Source: Clostridium tyrobutyricum DSM 2637 = ATCC 25755 = JCM 11008 (GTDB lineage Bacteria > Bacillota > Clostridia > Clostridiales > Clostridiaceae). From it: a DNA stretch of 64,000 bases. The DNA lies in the NCBI RefSeq assembly GCF_000359585.1, contig NZ_APMH01000003.1, positions 124,001 to 188,000 of the forward strand, in the 5' to 3' direction. Every line of letters starts with the position of its first letter. The first letter of the stretch is position 1. Below the pieces are notes generated by a model. It was given only the letters and a program-made list of their open reading frames with translations, ran no database searches and was not told the DNA's origin. Positions 48,758 through 57,807 of the stretch are shown piece after piece. The position numbers and the translations under genes are program-made.

Positions 48758-50275
48758 TTATATATTTTTAATTTGAGAACTTATTTTTTCTATTAGAGTT
48801 TCCCTGTCAAAAGAATCCAGGTCTTCTATAGAATTTATTATGGATAATATTTTATTTCTAACCATACTAAATTTTTTCGGAATTATACCAGGTATAAAAG
48901 TATCTCCTGCACTAGCTATAAATGTTGAGTAACCCCTTAAATTTAAAAAATTACTAAAACTTTCTAAAGACTGTTTTTCACCATGTACAAGTATTATTTT
49001 TTCCGGCTTAGCTTTAAAATTTGATAGCCAATTATATAATCCATCTCTATCTGCATGTCCAGATAGACCGTCCAATCTATATATTTTGGCATTTACAGCT
49101 ATTTCTTCACCAAATATTTTTATTTTTCTGGCACCATCTACAATTCTTCTTCCAAGAGTTCCCTCAGCCTGATAACCGACAAATACTATAGAACATTCTT
49201 TTCTCCATAGATTATGTTTTAAATGATGTTTTATCCTACCAGCTTCACACATTCCGCTGGCTGATATAATTACGGCACCATGATTTACCTTATTTAATTT
49301 CATAGATTCTTCTGGAGACTTTACGAAAGTTAATCCATCAAAGCTTAGAGGATTGATTCCTTTTTCCAGAAATTTTTTTGCCTCACTATCATAGTATTTC
49401 TCATATCGTGAAAATATAGAAGTTGATTCAGAGGCAAGGGGACTATCTACATAAACTTTTATTTTATCTAAAACGTTTTCTGAAATATACTTATTTAATG
49501 AATAGATAACTTCCTGAGTTCTTCCTACTGCAAAAGAAGGAATTATTACATTTCCACCTCTTTTAAAAGTATCAATTATGATCTGCGATAAATTTTTCAT
49601 TTCATTAGCTGAATTTGAATGCAGCCTGTCTCCATAAGTGCTTTCCATAATTACATAATCAGCATAATTCACGTTTGAAGGATCTTTTAAAATAGGTAAG
49701 TGACTATTTCCCAAATCACCTGTATATACGATCTTTATATCTTTATTATCTTCAGTTATAAGCATTTCCACTATAGCTGAACCAAGTAAATGCCCTGCAT
49801 CTTTAAATTTTAATTTAAAACCGTCAAACAGCTCTATCCATTGTTCATAAGGATATGCTTTAAAAAGGTACATGGAAACTTGGGCAAGTTTTATAGTATA
49901 TAGAGGCTCCAATGCAGTGGAGATACCTTGTCTTATTCTTTTTCTGTTTTTCCATTCTGTATCAGATTCCATTATATGAGCACTATCTGTTAACATTATA
50001 TTACATAAGTCTTTTGTCCCCTCTGTACATATTACAGATCCTTTAAAACCATGTTTATAAAGAAGAGGTATTCTGCCGCTGTGGTCTATATGTGCGTGAC
50101 TTAAAATTACATAATCAATTATTTTTGGATCAAAATTAAAGGTATCATTTCCACGCTCATTTTCATCTTTACCTTGATATAAACCACAATCAAGCAATAT
50201 ATTTTTATCCTTGATTTTTAATAGATGAGATGAACCTGTAACGCATCCAGCCGCACCATAAAATTCTATTTTCAC
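48758..50275 (-). CDS. Metallo-beta-lactamase/beta-CASP hydrolase (RNA-processing type)
   Basis: Members of this family are zinc-dependent nucleases related to CPSF73 and YSH1. The zinc motif SHAHIDHSGRIP lies near residue 58. LGSAIVEM, then YTGDLG and MESTYGDRLH follow. The beta-CASP domain has SFAVGRTQEV, ISASGMCEAGR, and the C-terminal HADRDGL and LVHGEKQS motifs. The 505 residues fit. The start is GTG at 50275 preceded on the minus strand by GGGGGGCG. Nuclease activity is known for family members; the target here is unknown. Confidence 0.9.
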   Translation of the reverse strand: MKIEFYGAAGCVTGSSHLLKIKDKNILLDCGLYQGKDENERGNDTFNFDPKIIDYVILSHAHIDHSGRIPLLYKHGFKGSVICTEGTKDLCNIMLTDSAHIMESDTEWKNRKRIRQGISTALEPLYTIKLAQVSMYLFKAYPYEQWIELFDGFKLKFKDAGHLLGSAIVEMLITEDNKDIKIVYTGDLGNSHLPILKDPSNVNYADYVIMESTYGDRLHSNSANEMKNLSQIIIDTFKRGGNVIIPSFAVGRTQEVIYSLNKYISENVLDKIKVYVDSPLASESTSIFSRYEKYYDSEAKKFLEKGINPLSFDGLTFVKSPEESMKLNKVNHGAVIISASGMCEAGRIKHHLKHNLWRKECSIVFVGYQAEGTLGRRIVDGARKIKIFGEEIAVNAKIYRLDGLSGHADRDGLYNWLSNFKAKPEKIILVHGEKQSLESFSNFLNLRGYSTFIASAGDTFIPGIIPKKFSMVRNKILSIINSIEDLDSFDRETLIEKISSQIKNI

Positions 50276-50350
50276 AATATCGCCCCCCTGTATAAAATTA
50301 ATATTAGATTTATATAAATATTATATCATATACTGTAAATTTAAAATGTG

Positions 50351-51607
50351 CTATCTATATTTATAAAATTTATAGCGTCTTTGTTTTTTACGAATTATAG
50401 TTTTCCTGATCATAAGTGCGATAATTGCAAGTATAATTATAGTAGATATATATATTGTCAGGCTTTTTTTCATAATGTATTTTCTTGATAATTCAGAGTA
50501 AAGTGAATATTTTTTTAAACTGTCACGTTCTTTTATCTGTAAAGTTCCTATAGGTTTTTTACCTCCTAAATTAGAGTAATTTACGGGATTTAGACCTATA
50601 GATTTTTTTAATTCATTTTTATTTATGTCATTTTCGTAATAAGTAACATTATCAGAAGTTTTTAAGGGTACGGATATATTAACACTTGGTCCAAAGCCTA
50701 AGGGTTTATATCTTATATTCATTTTTTCAACAATTGAATCTTTTTTGTATAATATACTTGGTTTTGCAGTATAACTCCAATTTATTATTTTTTCCATATC
50801 ATTAAATACATAAGTGTCTTTTGGATCATAGATAGATTTCATAACAACACCAAGTATTTTTCTGCCTGATCGTTCATAAACCGTTACAAGGCATCTTCCA
50901 GCGGGAATAGTATATCCAGTTTTTCCAGCTATACATCCATCTTTCCCCAAAAGCTTGTTTCTATTTTTAAATGTAAAGCTTACTCCTTTTGAAGTCTTTA
51001 TAGTAGTTGTTGATTTTCCCATGGTATCTTTTATCCATGGATTTTTAAATGAAGTTTTTGCTATGATACTCATATCATATGCACTTGAATAGTGATCTTT
51101 ATTGTGAAGTCCATTTGGAGTTACAAAATGTGTGTTTTTTAAGTTTAATTCTTTAACTTTTTTATTCATAAGATCTGCAAAAGACGGAGCATTCTTGGAT
51201 ACATTTTCAGCTATCATATATGCTATGTCATTTGCAGAATACATTAATAAACCATCCATGGCAGAAGAAGCAGTCATTGTGTCTCCAACATCTATGGAGT
51301 GTATATCATCATTCAATGAAGCAGCCGGTTGTGATTTTGCATCTTTAGTATACTTTAATGTAGAATTTTTTTGCCTGTTTTCAGATAAAATTAAAGCTGT
51401 TAAAAGCTTAGTTGTACTAGCAGGGTACATTCTATTATCTATATTTTTAGAATATATAATTTCTCCAGTCTGCATGTCCACAGTAATGGCTGATTCACCA
51501 TATATTTTTACTGGAGTTGAATTTTCAGGTTCTTTGGCATATACATTGATGTTAAGGACCATAACAATTATAAATGCAATAAATATGTAAAATTTATTTT
51601 TAATCAA
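50351..51607 (-). CDS. D-alanyl-D-alanine carboxypeptidase, DacF-like (S11)
   Basis: A low-molecular-weight penicillin-binding protein that trims peptidoglycan pentapeptides. It has a signal peptide (cleavage likely after VYA, residue 24), the SxxK motif at Ser64-Lys67 (PASTTK), SxN at 124-126 (YSAND) and KTG at 229-231 (AGKTGYT). A C-terminal membrane helix near residue 385 is followed by a very basic tail (RKTIIRKKQRRYK). The start is TTG at 51607 with GGAGTGATC upstream on the minus strand. A sporulation role, as for dacF, is possible. 418 residues. Confidence 0.92.
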   Translation of the reverse strand: MIKNKFYIFIAFIIVMVLNINVYAKEPENSTPVKIYGESAITVDMQTGEIIYSKNIDNRMYPASTTKLLTALILSENRQKNSTLKYTKDAKSQPAASLNDDIHSIDVGDTMTASSAMDGLLMYSANDIAYMIAENVSKNAPSFADLMNKKVKELNLKNTHFVTPNGLHNKDHYSSAYDMSIIAKTSFKNPWIKDTMGKSTTTIKTSKGVSFTFKNRNKLLGKDGCIAGKTGYTIPAGRCLVTVYERSGRKILGVVMKSIYDPKDTYVFNDMEKIINWSYTAKPSILYKKDSIVEKMNIRYKPLGFGPSVNISVPLKTSDNVTYYENDINKNELKKSIGLNPVNYSNLGGKKPIGTLQIKERDSLKKYSLYSELSRKYIMKKSLTIYISTIIILAIIALMIRKTIIRKKQRRYKFYKYR

Positions 51608-51800
51608 CGAAGATCACTCCATTTACTTAGATTTATGTATATAATTATGTTAAATAATATTATACTATGAATATAACAGTAAAAGTATATCATTAAGAAA
51701 TATATTTTACAATTGAAGAAGTGGGCTTGTATTAAGTATATATGCCAAGTTAATATATTATTAATAAATAGAAGATGGAATGGAAGGAAGTGTATATATT

Positions 51801-52421
51801 ATGGATAAAATATATAATATATTTAAGAATAGAAAACCAGGTATAATAGGAAATTTTAAAAAGGCATCAGTTATGTTGCTTTTAACCGGTAAACAAAATA
51901 ATCCTAATATAGTATTTGAAGTAAGATCTTTTAAATTATCTCATCAACCAGGAGACATATGTCTTCCTGGAGGGAAAATAGAAAAAGATGAAATTCCAAG
52001 ACAGACAGCTATAAGAGAAACAATGGAAGAGTTGACTCTAAATAGAGAAGATATATATTTTATTGGTGATATGGACTATGTAGTTACGCCATTTAACTTT
52101 ATAATGTTTCCCTTTGTATCTAAACTAGATGAAAATGCAAAAATAGTGCCAAGCCAAGCTGAAGTTGATCATATTTTTAAAGTACCTCTGAAATTCTTTA
52201 TGAGTACTGAACCCGAAATGCATGAGTTACCCATAATTCAAAAGAGTGATAAAAATTTTCCATATCATCTTATAAATGGTGGAAAAAATTATAAGTTTAG
52301 GGAGGGAAAAGTTCAGGATTATTTTTATAAATACAAAGATTATGTTATATGGGGATTTACAGCTCTTGTAGTAAAAAGATTTGTTGATATTATAAAAGAT
52401 AATAGAATTGGAACTCCATAA
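51801..52421 (+). CDS. Nudix hydrolase, CoA pyrophosphatase-like
   Basis: A Nudix hydrolase of the NudL/YeaB type that cleaves CoA or related nucleotide diphosphates. The Nudix box is GGKIEKDEIPRQTAIRETME followed by EL, and VRSFKLSHQPGDICLPGG upstream corresponds to the CoA-specific extension. ATG 51801 lies about 10 bases after AAGGAAG; the in-frame ATG at 51780 lies before that RBS and adds MEGSVYI. The 206 residues fit. An inverted repeat covers the stop codon. Confidence 0.87.
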   Translation: MDKIYNIFKNRKPGIIGNFKKASVMLLLTGKQNNPNIVFEVRSFKLSHQPGDICLPGGKIEKDEIPRQTAIRETMEELTLNREDIYFIGDMDYVVTPFNFIMFPFVSKLDENAKIVPSQAEVDHIFKVPLKFFMSTEPEMHELPIIQKSDKNFPYHLINGGKNYKFREGKVQDYFYKYKDYVIWGFTALVVKRFVDIIKDNRIGTP

Positions 52422-52437
52422 AATAATATGGAGTTCC
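52410..52437. repeat. Perfect inverted repeat over the Nudix stop codon
   Basis: An 11-bp arm, GGAACTCCATA (52410-52420) with TATGGAGTTCC (52427-52437) and a 6-base loop. It includes the last codons and stop of the Nudix gene and lies just before the convergent pncB end. No T tract follows on either strand. Confidence 0.75.
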
Positions 52438-52449
52438 AGATGGAAACTA

Positions 52450-53931
52450 TTATTCTTCATAAATTTGAGAATGTTTATGAAGAAGTTCATGTTTTAAATC
52501 CCATAACTGTTTTGAAAGATCTACATAATAGGGATGTGGATTTTCAAATCTTAAAACTTCAGGCCACATTTTTTCAGTTTCTTTTGTAACAAAATTTTTT
52601 ATATCCATAACATGGGGACTTTTATATACTAAGTTTCCATTATCAAATATTTTTACCATAAGATCTTTTATATAATAGTTTTTAAATTTTTTCTTTTTCC
52701 ATGTAAATACAGGATCAAATATTTCTATGGGTTTTGAAGTATCTATTTTTTCATCCCTTAAGGTTATTAAATCTGCTATAGCCTTATTTTCAGTTTTATC
52801 ATATATTCTATAAATCTTTTTAAACCCGGGATTAGTTATTTTTTCTTCATTTTCACTTATTTTTATTTTTGGAATTATGTTTCCATGTTCATCTTCTATG
52901 GCGGATAACTTGTATACTCCTCCAAATACTGGTTCTGATTTTGCAGTTATAAGTCTTTCTCCAACTCCAAAGGAATCAATGCAAGCTCCTTGATTAAGTA
53001 CATCTCTTATAATAAATTCATCTAGAGAATTTGAAATAACTATTTTAACATAGTCAAAACCAGCATCATCTAGTATTTTCCTGCATTTTTTAGTTAAATA
53101 AGTTATATCTCCACTGTCTATTCTTATACCTAGAGGCTTTTTACCCATGGGCAGGAGAACTTCATTGAATACTTTTATAGCATTTGGAAGTCCAGATTTT
53201 AATACATTATAAGTATCTATTAGAAGCACACAATTATCTGGTGAAATTTCAGCCCATGTTTTAAAGGACTCATATTCAGATGAAAAAAGTTGTATCCAAC
53301 TGTGAGCCATAGTACCCACAGCAGGTATTCCAAACATCTGCTCCGATATAGTGCATGCAGTAGAGTCACATCCACCTATGACAGCAGCTCTTGCACCATA
53401 TACTGCACCATCATATCCTTGAGCACGTCTTGAACCAAATTCCATAACAGGTTTTCCTTTAGCTGCTTTGCATATTCTATTTGCTTTTGTAGCTATAAGG
53501 GTTTGGTGATTTATTGTCAGAAGTATCATTGTTTCTATAAATTGGGCTTGAATTGCAGGTCCCCTCACTGTTACAAGAGGTTCATTTGGGAAAACAGGAT
53601 ATCCTTCAGGTACTGCCCATACATCACAGGTGAATTTAAAGTTTTCTAAGTAGTCTAAAAACTTTTCTGAAAAGCCACCCTTTTCTCTTAAATAATTGAT
53701 GTCATTTTTAGTGAACTTTAAGTTAGATAAATATTCTATTATTTGTTGAACTCCAGCCATAATACAGTAGCCACCCTCATCAGGTATCTTCCTAAAGAAC
53801 ATGTCAAAATAGGCAATTCTATTTCCCATATTGCTTTCTAAATAGCCATTTCCCATAGTCAGTTCATAAAAATCTACTAACATAGTAAGATTTCTACTGT
53901 TTCTTACGTCAGAATTTTTTACGTAGTTCAT
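52450..53931 (-). CDS. pncB: Nicotinate phosphoribosyltransferase
   Basis: PncB makes nicotinate mononucleotide from nicotinate and PRPP in the NAD salvage pathway. LVDFYELTMGNGYL, EFGSRRAQGYDGA, GTMAHSWIQ (the conserved His region), LIDTYNVLKSGLPNA and IRIDSGDI are visible. The 493 residues correspond to the long Gram-positive type with a C-terminal extension. ATG at 53931 follows AGAGGAG on the minus strand. It converges with the Nudix gene. Confidence 0.95.
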   Translation of the reverse strand: MNYVKNSDVRNSRNLTMLVDFYELTMGNGYLESNMGNRIAYFDMFFRKIPDEGGYCIMAGVQQIIEYLSNLKFTKNDINYLREKGGFSEKFLDYLENFKFTCDVWAVPEGYPVFPNEPLVTVRGPAIQAQFIETMILLTINHQTLIATKANRICKAAKGKPVMEFGSRRAQGYDGAVYGARAAVIGGCDSTACTISEQMFGIPAVGTMAHSWIQLFSSEYESFKTWAEISPDNCVLLIDTYNVLKSGLPNAIKVFNEVLLPMGKKPLGIRIDSGDITYLTKKCRKILDDAGFDYVKIVISNSLDEFIIRDVLNQGACIDSFGVGERLITAKSEPVFGGVYKLSAIEDEHGNIIPKIKISENEEKITNPGFKKIYRIYDKTENKAIADLITLRDEKIDTSKPIEIFDPVFTWKKKKFKNYYIKDLMVKIFDNGNLVYKSPHVMDIKNFVTKETEKMWPEVLRFENPHPYYVDLSKQLWDLKHELLHKHSQIYEE

Positions 53932-54072
53932 AATAATCTCCTCTAAAATTATGTTTTAATTATTCATCATATGTCAATAATTTTGTATATACACATTGTA
54001 ATACTTTAGTGTGTTTAATACAATAGCAACAGTCTAATGGATTACATATGTTATAGGAGGGTATTTATATTT

Positions 54073-55905
54073 ATGTTTAAAGATAAGCAACTTGATGAAA
54101 AACAGAGAGAGGCTGTTTATACTGAATATACTAATGTAGAAGTATGCGCACCACCAGGTTCGGGAAAAACCACTGTTATTATAAATAGAGTCTGTCATTT
54201 AATAGAAGACATGAAAGTGGATCCACTTAATATAGTAGTAATAACATTTACCAAATCAGCTGCACATAATATGAAAAACAGATATTTAGCTATTTCAAAA
54301 TATAAAGATAAAATACCTTTCTTTGGAACATTTCATTCTCTATTTTATAAAATATTATTAGAATACAAACACAATATAAATATAATAGAAGAAGATTACA
54401 GCTTTAAAATTATAAAGAATGTATTAAAAATGTATTTAGATTGTGTACCAAGGCAGAAAATTAGAGAGATATTAAATGATATATCTATGTTAAAAAATAA
54501 AAATTCAAGTATTGATAATTTTAAAAGTAAAACTGATAAAAGTGTTTTTATTCATTGCTTCAACAGCTATGAAAAATATAAACTCAAAAATAATTTACTG
54601 GATTTTGACGATATACAGTTACAAGCCAAAAAATTATTTATAAATAATGAAAATATTTTAAATAGGTATAGAAAAATATTTAAATATGTACTGGTTGATG
54701 AATTTCAAGATTGTGACGAACTTCAGTTAAAATTGCTGCAACTTGTTTGTTTAGGCAATTCAATATTTGCAGTAGGTGACGAAGATCAGTGTATATACGG
54801 ATTCAGAGGTTCCAATCCAAGTTACATGGTAGGCTTTGATAAATATTTTAGTGAAGGAAAGAAACTTTTTTTAAATTTAAATTATAGAAGTGTGAAAAAT
54901 GTTGTGGAACTTTCTAAAAATCTTATAATGAACAATAAGAATAGAAATTTAAAAAGTATAAATGCCAATAAAAAATTTATAGGAAAAATAGAATTCTTTA
55001 GGTTTGAAGGAGAATATGATGAGGCAAATTATATTTCCAAGAAAATAATAGAAATTGTAGGTTCCAATAAGTATAACTATAGAAATATTGCCATTTTATA
55101 TAGAACCAATATAGAGTCAAGAAATATAATATCCAATTTTCTAAAGAGGAATATAAAATTTAAGTTTTTAAATGGAAGCTATAATTTTTTTGAACACTTT
55201 ATATGCATGGATATAATAGATTATTTAAATATTTCTATAATGGAGTACGATGCAGACAGTTTTGCTAATATAATAAACAAACCTTATAGATATATTAGTA
55301 AAATCAATATAGCAAAGGTTAAAAAGTATCCATATAGAGAAAATTGTTTTGATATTTTAAGTAATATAAGAAATATGCCTGTCTTTCAAATAAAAAAGAT
55401 ATTAAAATTAAAAAAAATTGTATCAAGATTTAAAAAAATGCCTTTGGATAAGGTCATAGACACTATAATATACAAAATTGGATATATAAATTATCTTGAA
55501 AAATTATGCAAAAAGAACAATATTGATATTGCTGAATGTGAAAATATATTGCAGGAGTTTAAAATGTGTTTTGAAAAATTCAATGATATAAGTGAATTTT
55601 TAGAATATGTAAAAAAGTTTTCAAATAGTATAAAAGAGAGTATACATTTTGACAATGCTGTAATTTTAAGTAGTATTCATGGAGTAAAGGGTATGGAGTT
55701 TGATAATGTATTTATAATAAACTGCAATGAGGAAATAATTCCACATGTAAATAGTATTCCAAAATCATTGGAAGAGGAAAGACGACTTTTCTATGTTGCA
55801 ATTACAAGGGCTATAGATAATCTATATATATATTCAGTTGAAAATATATGTGGAAAACCAAAGGAAGCATCGAGGTTTTTAGATGAACTTTTTCCTAATA
55901 AATAA
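54073..55905 (+). CDS. UvrD/PcrA-like superfamily 1 helicase, compact form
   Basis: A 610-residue SF1A helicase. Motif I is CAPPGSGKT (about 25-33), with the Q motif LDEKQREAV, motif Ia VVITFTKSAA, Walker B VLVDEFQD, motif III VGDEDQCIYGFRGS, motif IV region LNYRS, and motifs V/VI in SSIHGVKGMEFDNV and LFYVAITRA. It is about 100 or more residues shorter than PcrA/UvrD (reduced 2B region and no C-terminal tail). ATG 54073 is 11 bases after AGGAGGG; an in-frame ATG at 54037 precedes the RBS. DNA repair is likely but not specific. Confidence 0.88.
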   Translation: MFKDKQLDEKQREAVYTEYTNVEVCAPPGSGKTTVIINRVCHLIEDMKVDPLNIVVITFTKSAAHNMKNRYLAISKYKDKIPFFGTFHSLFYKILLEYKHNINIIEEDYSFKIIKNVLKMYLDCVPRQKIREILNDISMLKNKNSSIDNFKSKTDKSVFIHCFNSYEKYKLKNNLLDFDDIQLQAKKLFINNENILNRYRKIFKYVLVDEFQDCDELQLKLLQLVCLGNSIFAVGDEDQCIYGFRGSNPSYMVGFDKYFSEGKKLFLNLNYRSVKNVVELSKNLIMNNKNRNLKSINANKKFIGKIEFFRFEGEYDEANYISKKIIEIVGSNKYNYRNIAILYRTNIESRNIISNFLKRNIKFKFLNGSYNFFEHFICMDIIDYLNISIMEYDADSFANIINKPYRYISKINIAKVKKYPYRENCFDILSNIRNMPVFQIKKILKLKKIVSRFKKMPLDKVIDTIIYKIGYINYLEKLCKKNNIDIAECENILQEFKMCFEKFNDISEFLEYVKKFSNSIKESIHFDNAVILSSIHGVKGMEFDNVFIINCNEEIIPHVNSIPKSLEEERRLFYVAITRAIDNLYIYSVENICGKPKEASRFLDELFPNK

Positions 55906-56006
55906 AACTTTTTCCATATATCTAAACAATAAAATTTAGGTGTAAGCGGGCTTACAGTTTAAGAGAATCAGTATTAAAAAAATTTAAAAAACAATAATTA
56001 TAAGAT

Positions 56007-56049
56007 TAGCCAAGTCGCCTTATTATAGCTAATAAGAATGGCTTGGCTA
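56007..56049. terminator. Nested hairpin between helicase and SDR genes
   Basis: The outer stem TAGCCAAG (56007-56014) pairs with CTTGGCTA (56042-56049), and a nested CTTATTA/TAATAAG (56019-56025 with 56030-56036) forms the tip. It lies between convergent genes, close to the SDR stop. The T tracts are modest. Confidence 0.6.
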
Positions 56050-56061
56050 TATTTGAATATT

Positions 56062-56961
56062 TTATGAACTTATATAATCTCCACTATTTCCATGTAGGAC
56101 TTGTCCTGTAACATGAGTAGAGTCATCAGAAGCTAGGTATACATAAGTAGGGGCAAGTTCTACAGGTTGGACAGCTCTTTTCATAGGTGTATCAGTTCCG
56201 AAAGTTGTTATATAATTTGCATCAAAACTTGCAGGTTGAAGAGGTGCCCAGATAGGACCTGGGGCAACTCCATTGACACAAATTCCTTTTGAGATAAGTG
56301 AAAGAGCTAATGAACGTGTAAAGCTTACAATAGCTCCCTTTGTGGCTGAATAATCGATCAATAATTTATTGCCTTGATAAGCAGTAATTGAAGTTGTAGT
56401 TATAATTGTAGCTCCGCATTCAAGATAAGGCAAAGCTGCCTTGGTTACATAAAATAATGGATAGATATTGGTACGAAATGTATCATCCCATTGTTCTGTA
56501 GAAATATCCCCTAGGCTATTTTGTGGAAATTGTACACCAGCATTATTTACTAAAATATCCAACTTATTAAATTCTAATATAGTATCTTTAATTATTTTTT
56601 TGCAAAGTGACTCTTCCCTCAAATCTCCTGCAATTAAAAGACATTTTCCACCATGTTTTTCAACAAGTGCTTTTGTTTCTTTAGTATCTTTATGTTCGTT
56701 AAAATATGCAATGACAATGTTAGCACCTTCCTTTGCAAACGAAAGAGAAACAGCTCTTCCAATACCACTATCCCCTCCAGTAATTAAAGCAACCTTATCT
56801 TCTAATTTACAACTACCAATATAGTCTGGATTATCGAATATAGGTCTTGGTTTCATAATATATTCAAGGCCAGGTTGAACTGGTTGATGCTGAGGTGGAA
56901 AAGCTATAGGGACTTGTTTGCATTGAATTTTGTAACCTAAATATGGATAATAAAAAATCAA
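56062..56961 (-). CDS. Short-chain dehydrogenase/reductase with N-terminal extension
   Basis: An NAD(P)-dependent SDR of the YhdF/YhxC/YgfF-like general-stress group. The cofactor motif is TGGDSGIGRA (near residue 61), with NNAG and the catalytic Tyr-x3-Lys in YSATKGA. A roughly 50-residue N-terminal extension rich in Pro and Gln (PPQHQPVQPGLEY) is characteristic of this group. The start is TTG 56961 with AGGAGG on the minus strand. 299 residues. In Bacillus close relatives are stress or spore linked; here this is inference. Confidence 0.9.
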   Translation of the reverse strand: MIFYYPYLGYKIQCKQVPIAFPPQHQPVQPGLEYIMKPRPIFDNPDYIGSCKLEDKVALITGGDSGIGRAVSLSFAKEGANIVIAYFNEHKDTKETKALVEKHGGKCLLIAGDLREESLCKKIIKDTILEFNKLDILVNNAGVQFPQNSLGDISTEQWDDTFRTNIYPLFYVTKAALPYLECGATIITTTSITAYQGNKLLIDYSATKGAIVSFTRSLALSLISKGICVNGVAPGPIWAPLQPASFDANYITTFGTDTPMKRAVQPVELAPTYVYLASDDSTHVTGQVLHGNSGDYISS

Positions 56962-57419
56962 GTTTTCCTCCTAAAAATAGTTTCTATTATAGATGTTAAA
57001 GAATTATGAGAATCAGCTAAACTTTAACAAAATTTAACAGATCACTCACAGAATAATAAGAAACCAAGTGGCTTGATATCAAAACTATGTTAAGTATACA
57101 TTTAATATATTATGTAAATTAAAATAAAATGTAAACAAAATAAGTCTCCGTGAACTATATAAATGTATACAATAGATTAAAATATACATATAATACAATA
57201 TAAGTATCAGTTAATCCTGAAAAGCTTTGTTATTAATGGTTGAAATAAATTTTATAAAATATTATTTGAATTAAAATAAATTCGAATAAATTATAGAATA
57301 TAGGCTATATTATTAAATGATTTTAATATGGTTATTTAAAATATTAAACATATATGTTATACTATAGACATAATGTATACGTTTTATAAAAACAATATTG
57401 ATTTAGGAGGATATATTGA
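56962..57419. other. 458-bp AT-rich divergent intergenic region
   Basis: This contains the RBS and promoter area of the SDR gene (minus) and of the small gene at 57420 (plus). A possible -10 TATAAT for SDR lies near 56980-56990 on the minus strand. TGTTATACT near 57355-57364 may serve the plus gene. I see no ORF, RNA gene or clear riboswitch; the region is highly AT-rich with many short dyads. Confidence 0.5.
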
Positions 57420-57707
57420 ATGATAGCATTTAAAAAAATGTGGGATGATGTATGTGATTCCCTGTCAAACAATCAGATAGAAAATATAAAAGTAATAGAA
57501 AATTTCAAGAGTGGATTTGTAATAAAAGACAATATAAATACTTATTTTATAACAAAGCAGGATTTTGTAGATATATGGTGCAATATAGTTTGCCTTAATG
57601 AAATAGGAATAAAAGAAAATCTAGACAAGAAATATTTATATGAGTATGAAATATTGAAGACACTTCCTTATATAAAAGAAAACGATGGAGTTTTAAAGCT
57701 GGCATAA
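57420..57707 (+). CDS. Small protein of unknown function
   Basis: A 95-residue acidic protein I do not recognise. It has no signal peptide, membrane helix or Cys pair of note beyond WCNIVCLNE. The helix-rich pattern (MIAFKKMWDDVCDSLS, then FVIKDNINTYFITKQDFVDI) suggests a small globular protein. GGAGG at good distance before ATG 57420 and a clean terminator after the gene support it being real. A relation to the FtsA-like gene downstream is not evident because the terminator separates them. Confidence 0.7.
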   Translation: MIAFKKMWDDVCDSLSNNQIENIKVIENFKSGFVIKDNINTYFITKQDFVDIWCNIVCLNEIGIKENLDKKYLYEYEILKTLPYIKENDGVLKLA

Positions 57708-57752
57708 AACAGCATCATTGAATGTTTAATATTAATGTTATATAATTTTATT

Positions 57753-57783
57753 AGGCTCATATTCTAAGAATATGAGCTTTTAA
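57753..57783 (+). terminator. Intrinsic terminator after the small unknown gene
   Basis: A perfect 10-bp stem, GCTCATATTC (57755-57764) with GAATATGAGC (57768-57777) and loop TAA, is followed by TTTTAA. Confidence 0.8.
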
Positions 57784-57807
57784 ATTACGAAAAAAGGGGT
57801 AAATAGT

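Noticed and set aside
51132-51590. 152-codon open frame on the plus strand
   Set aside because: It lies wholly inside the minus-strand DacF-like gene, has no RBS and does not resemble any protein; it is a shadow of that gene.
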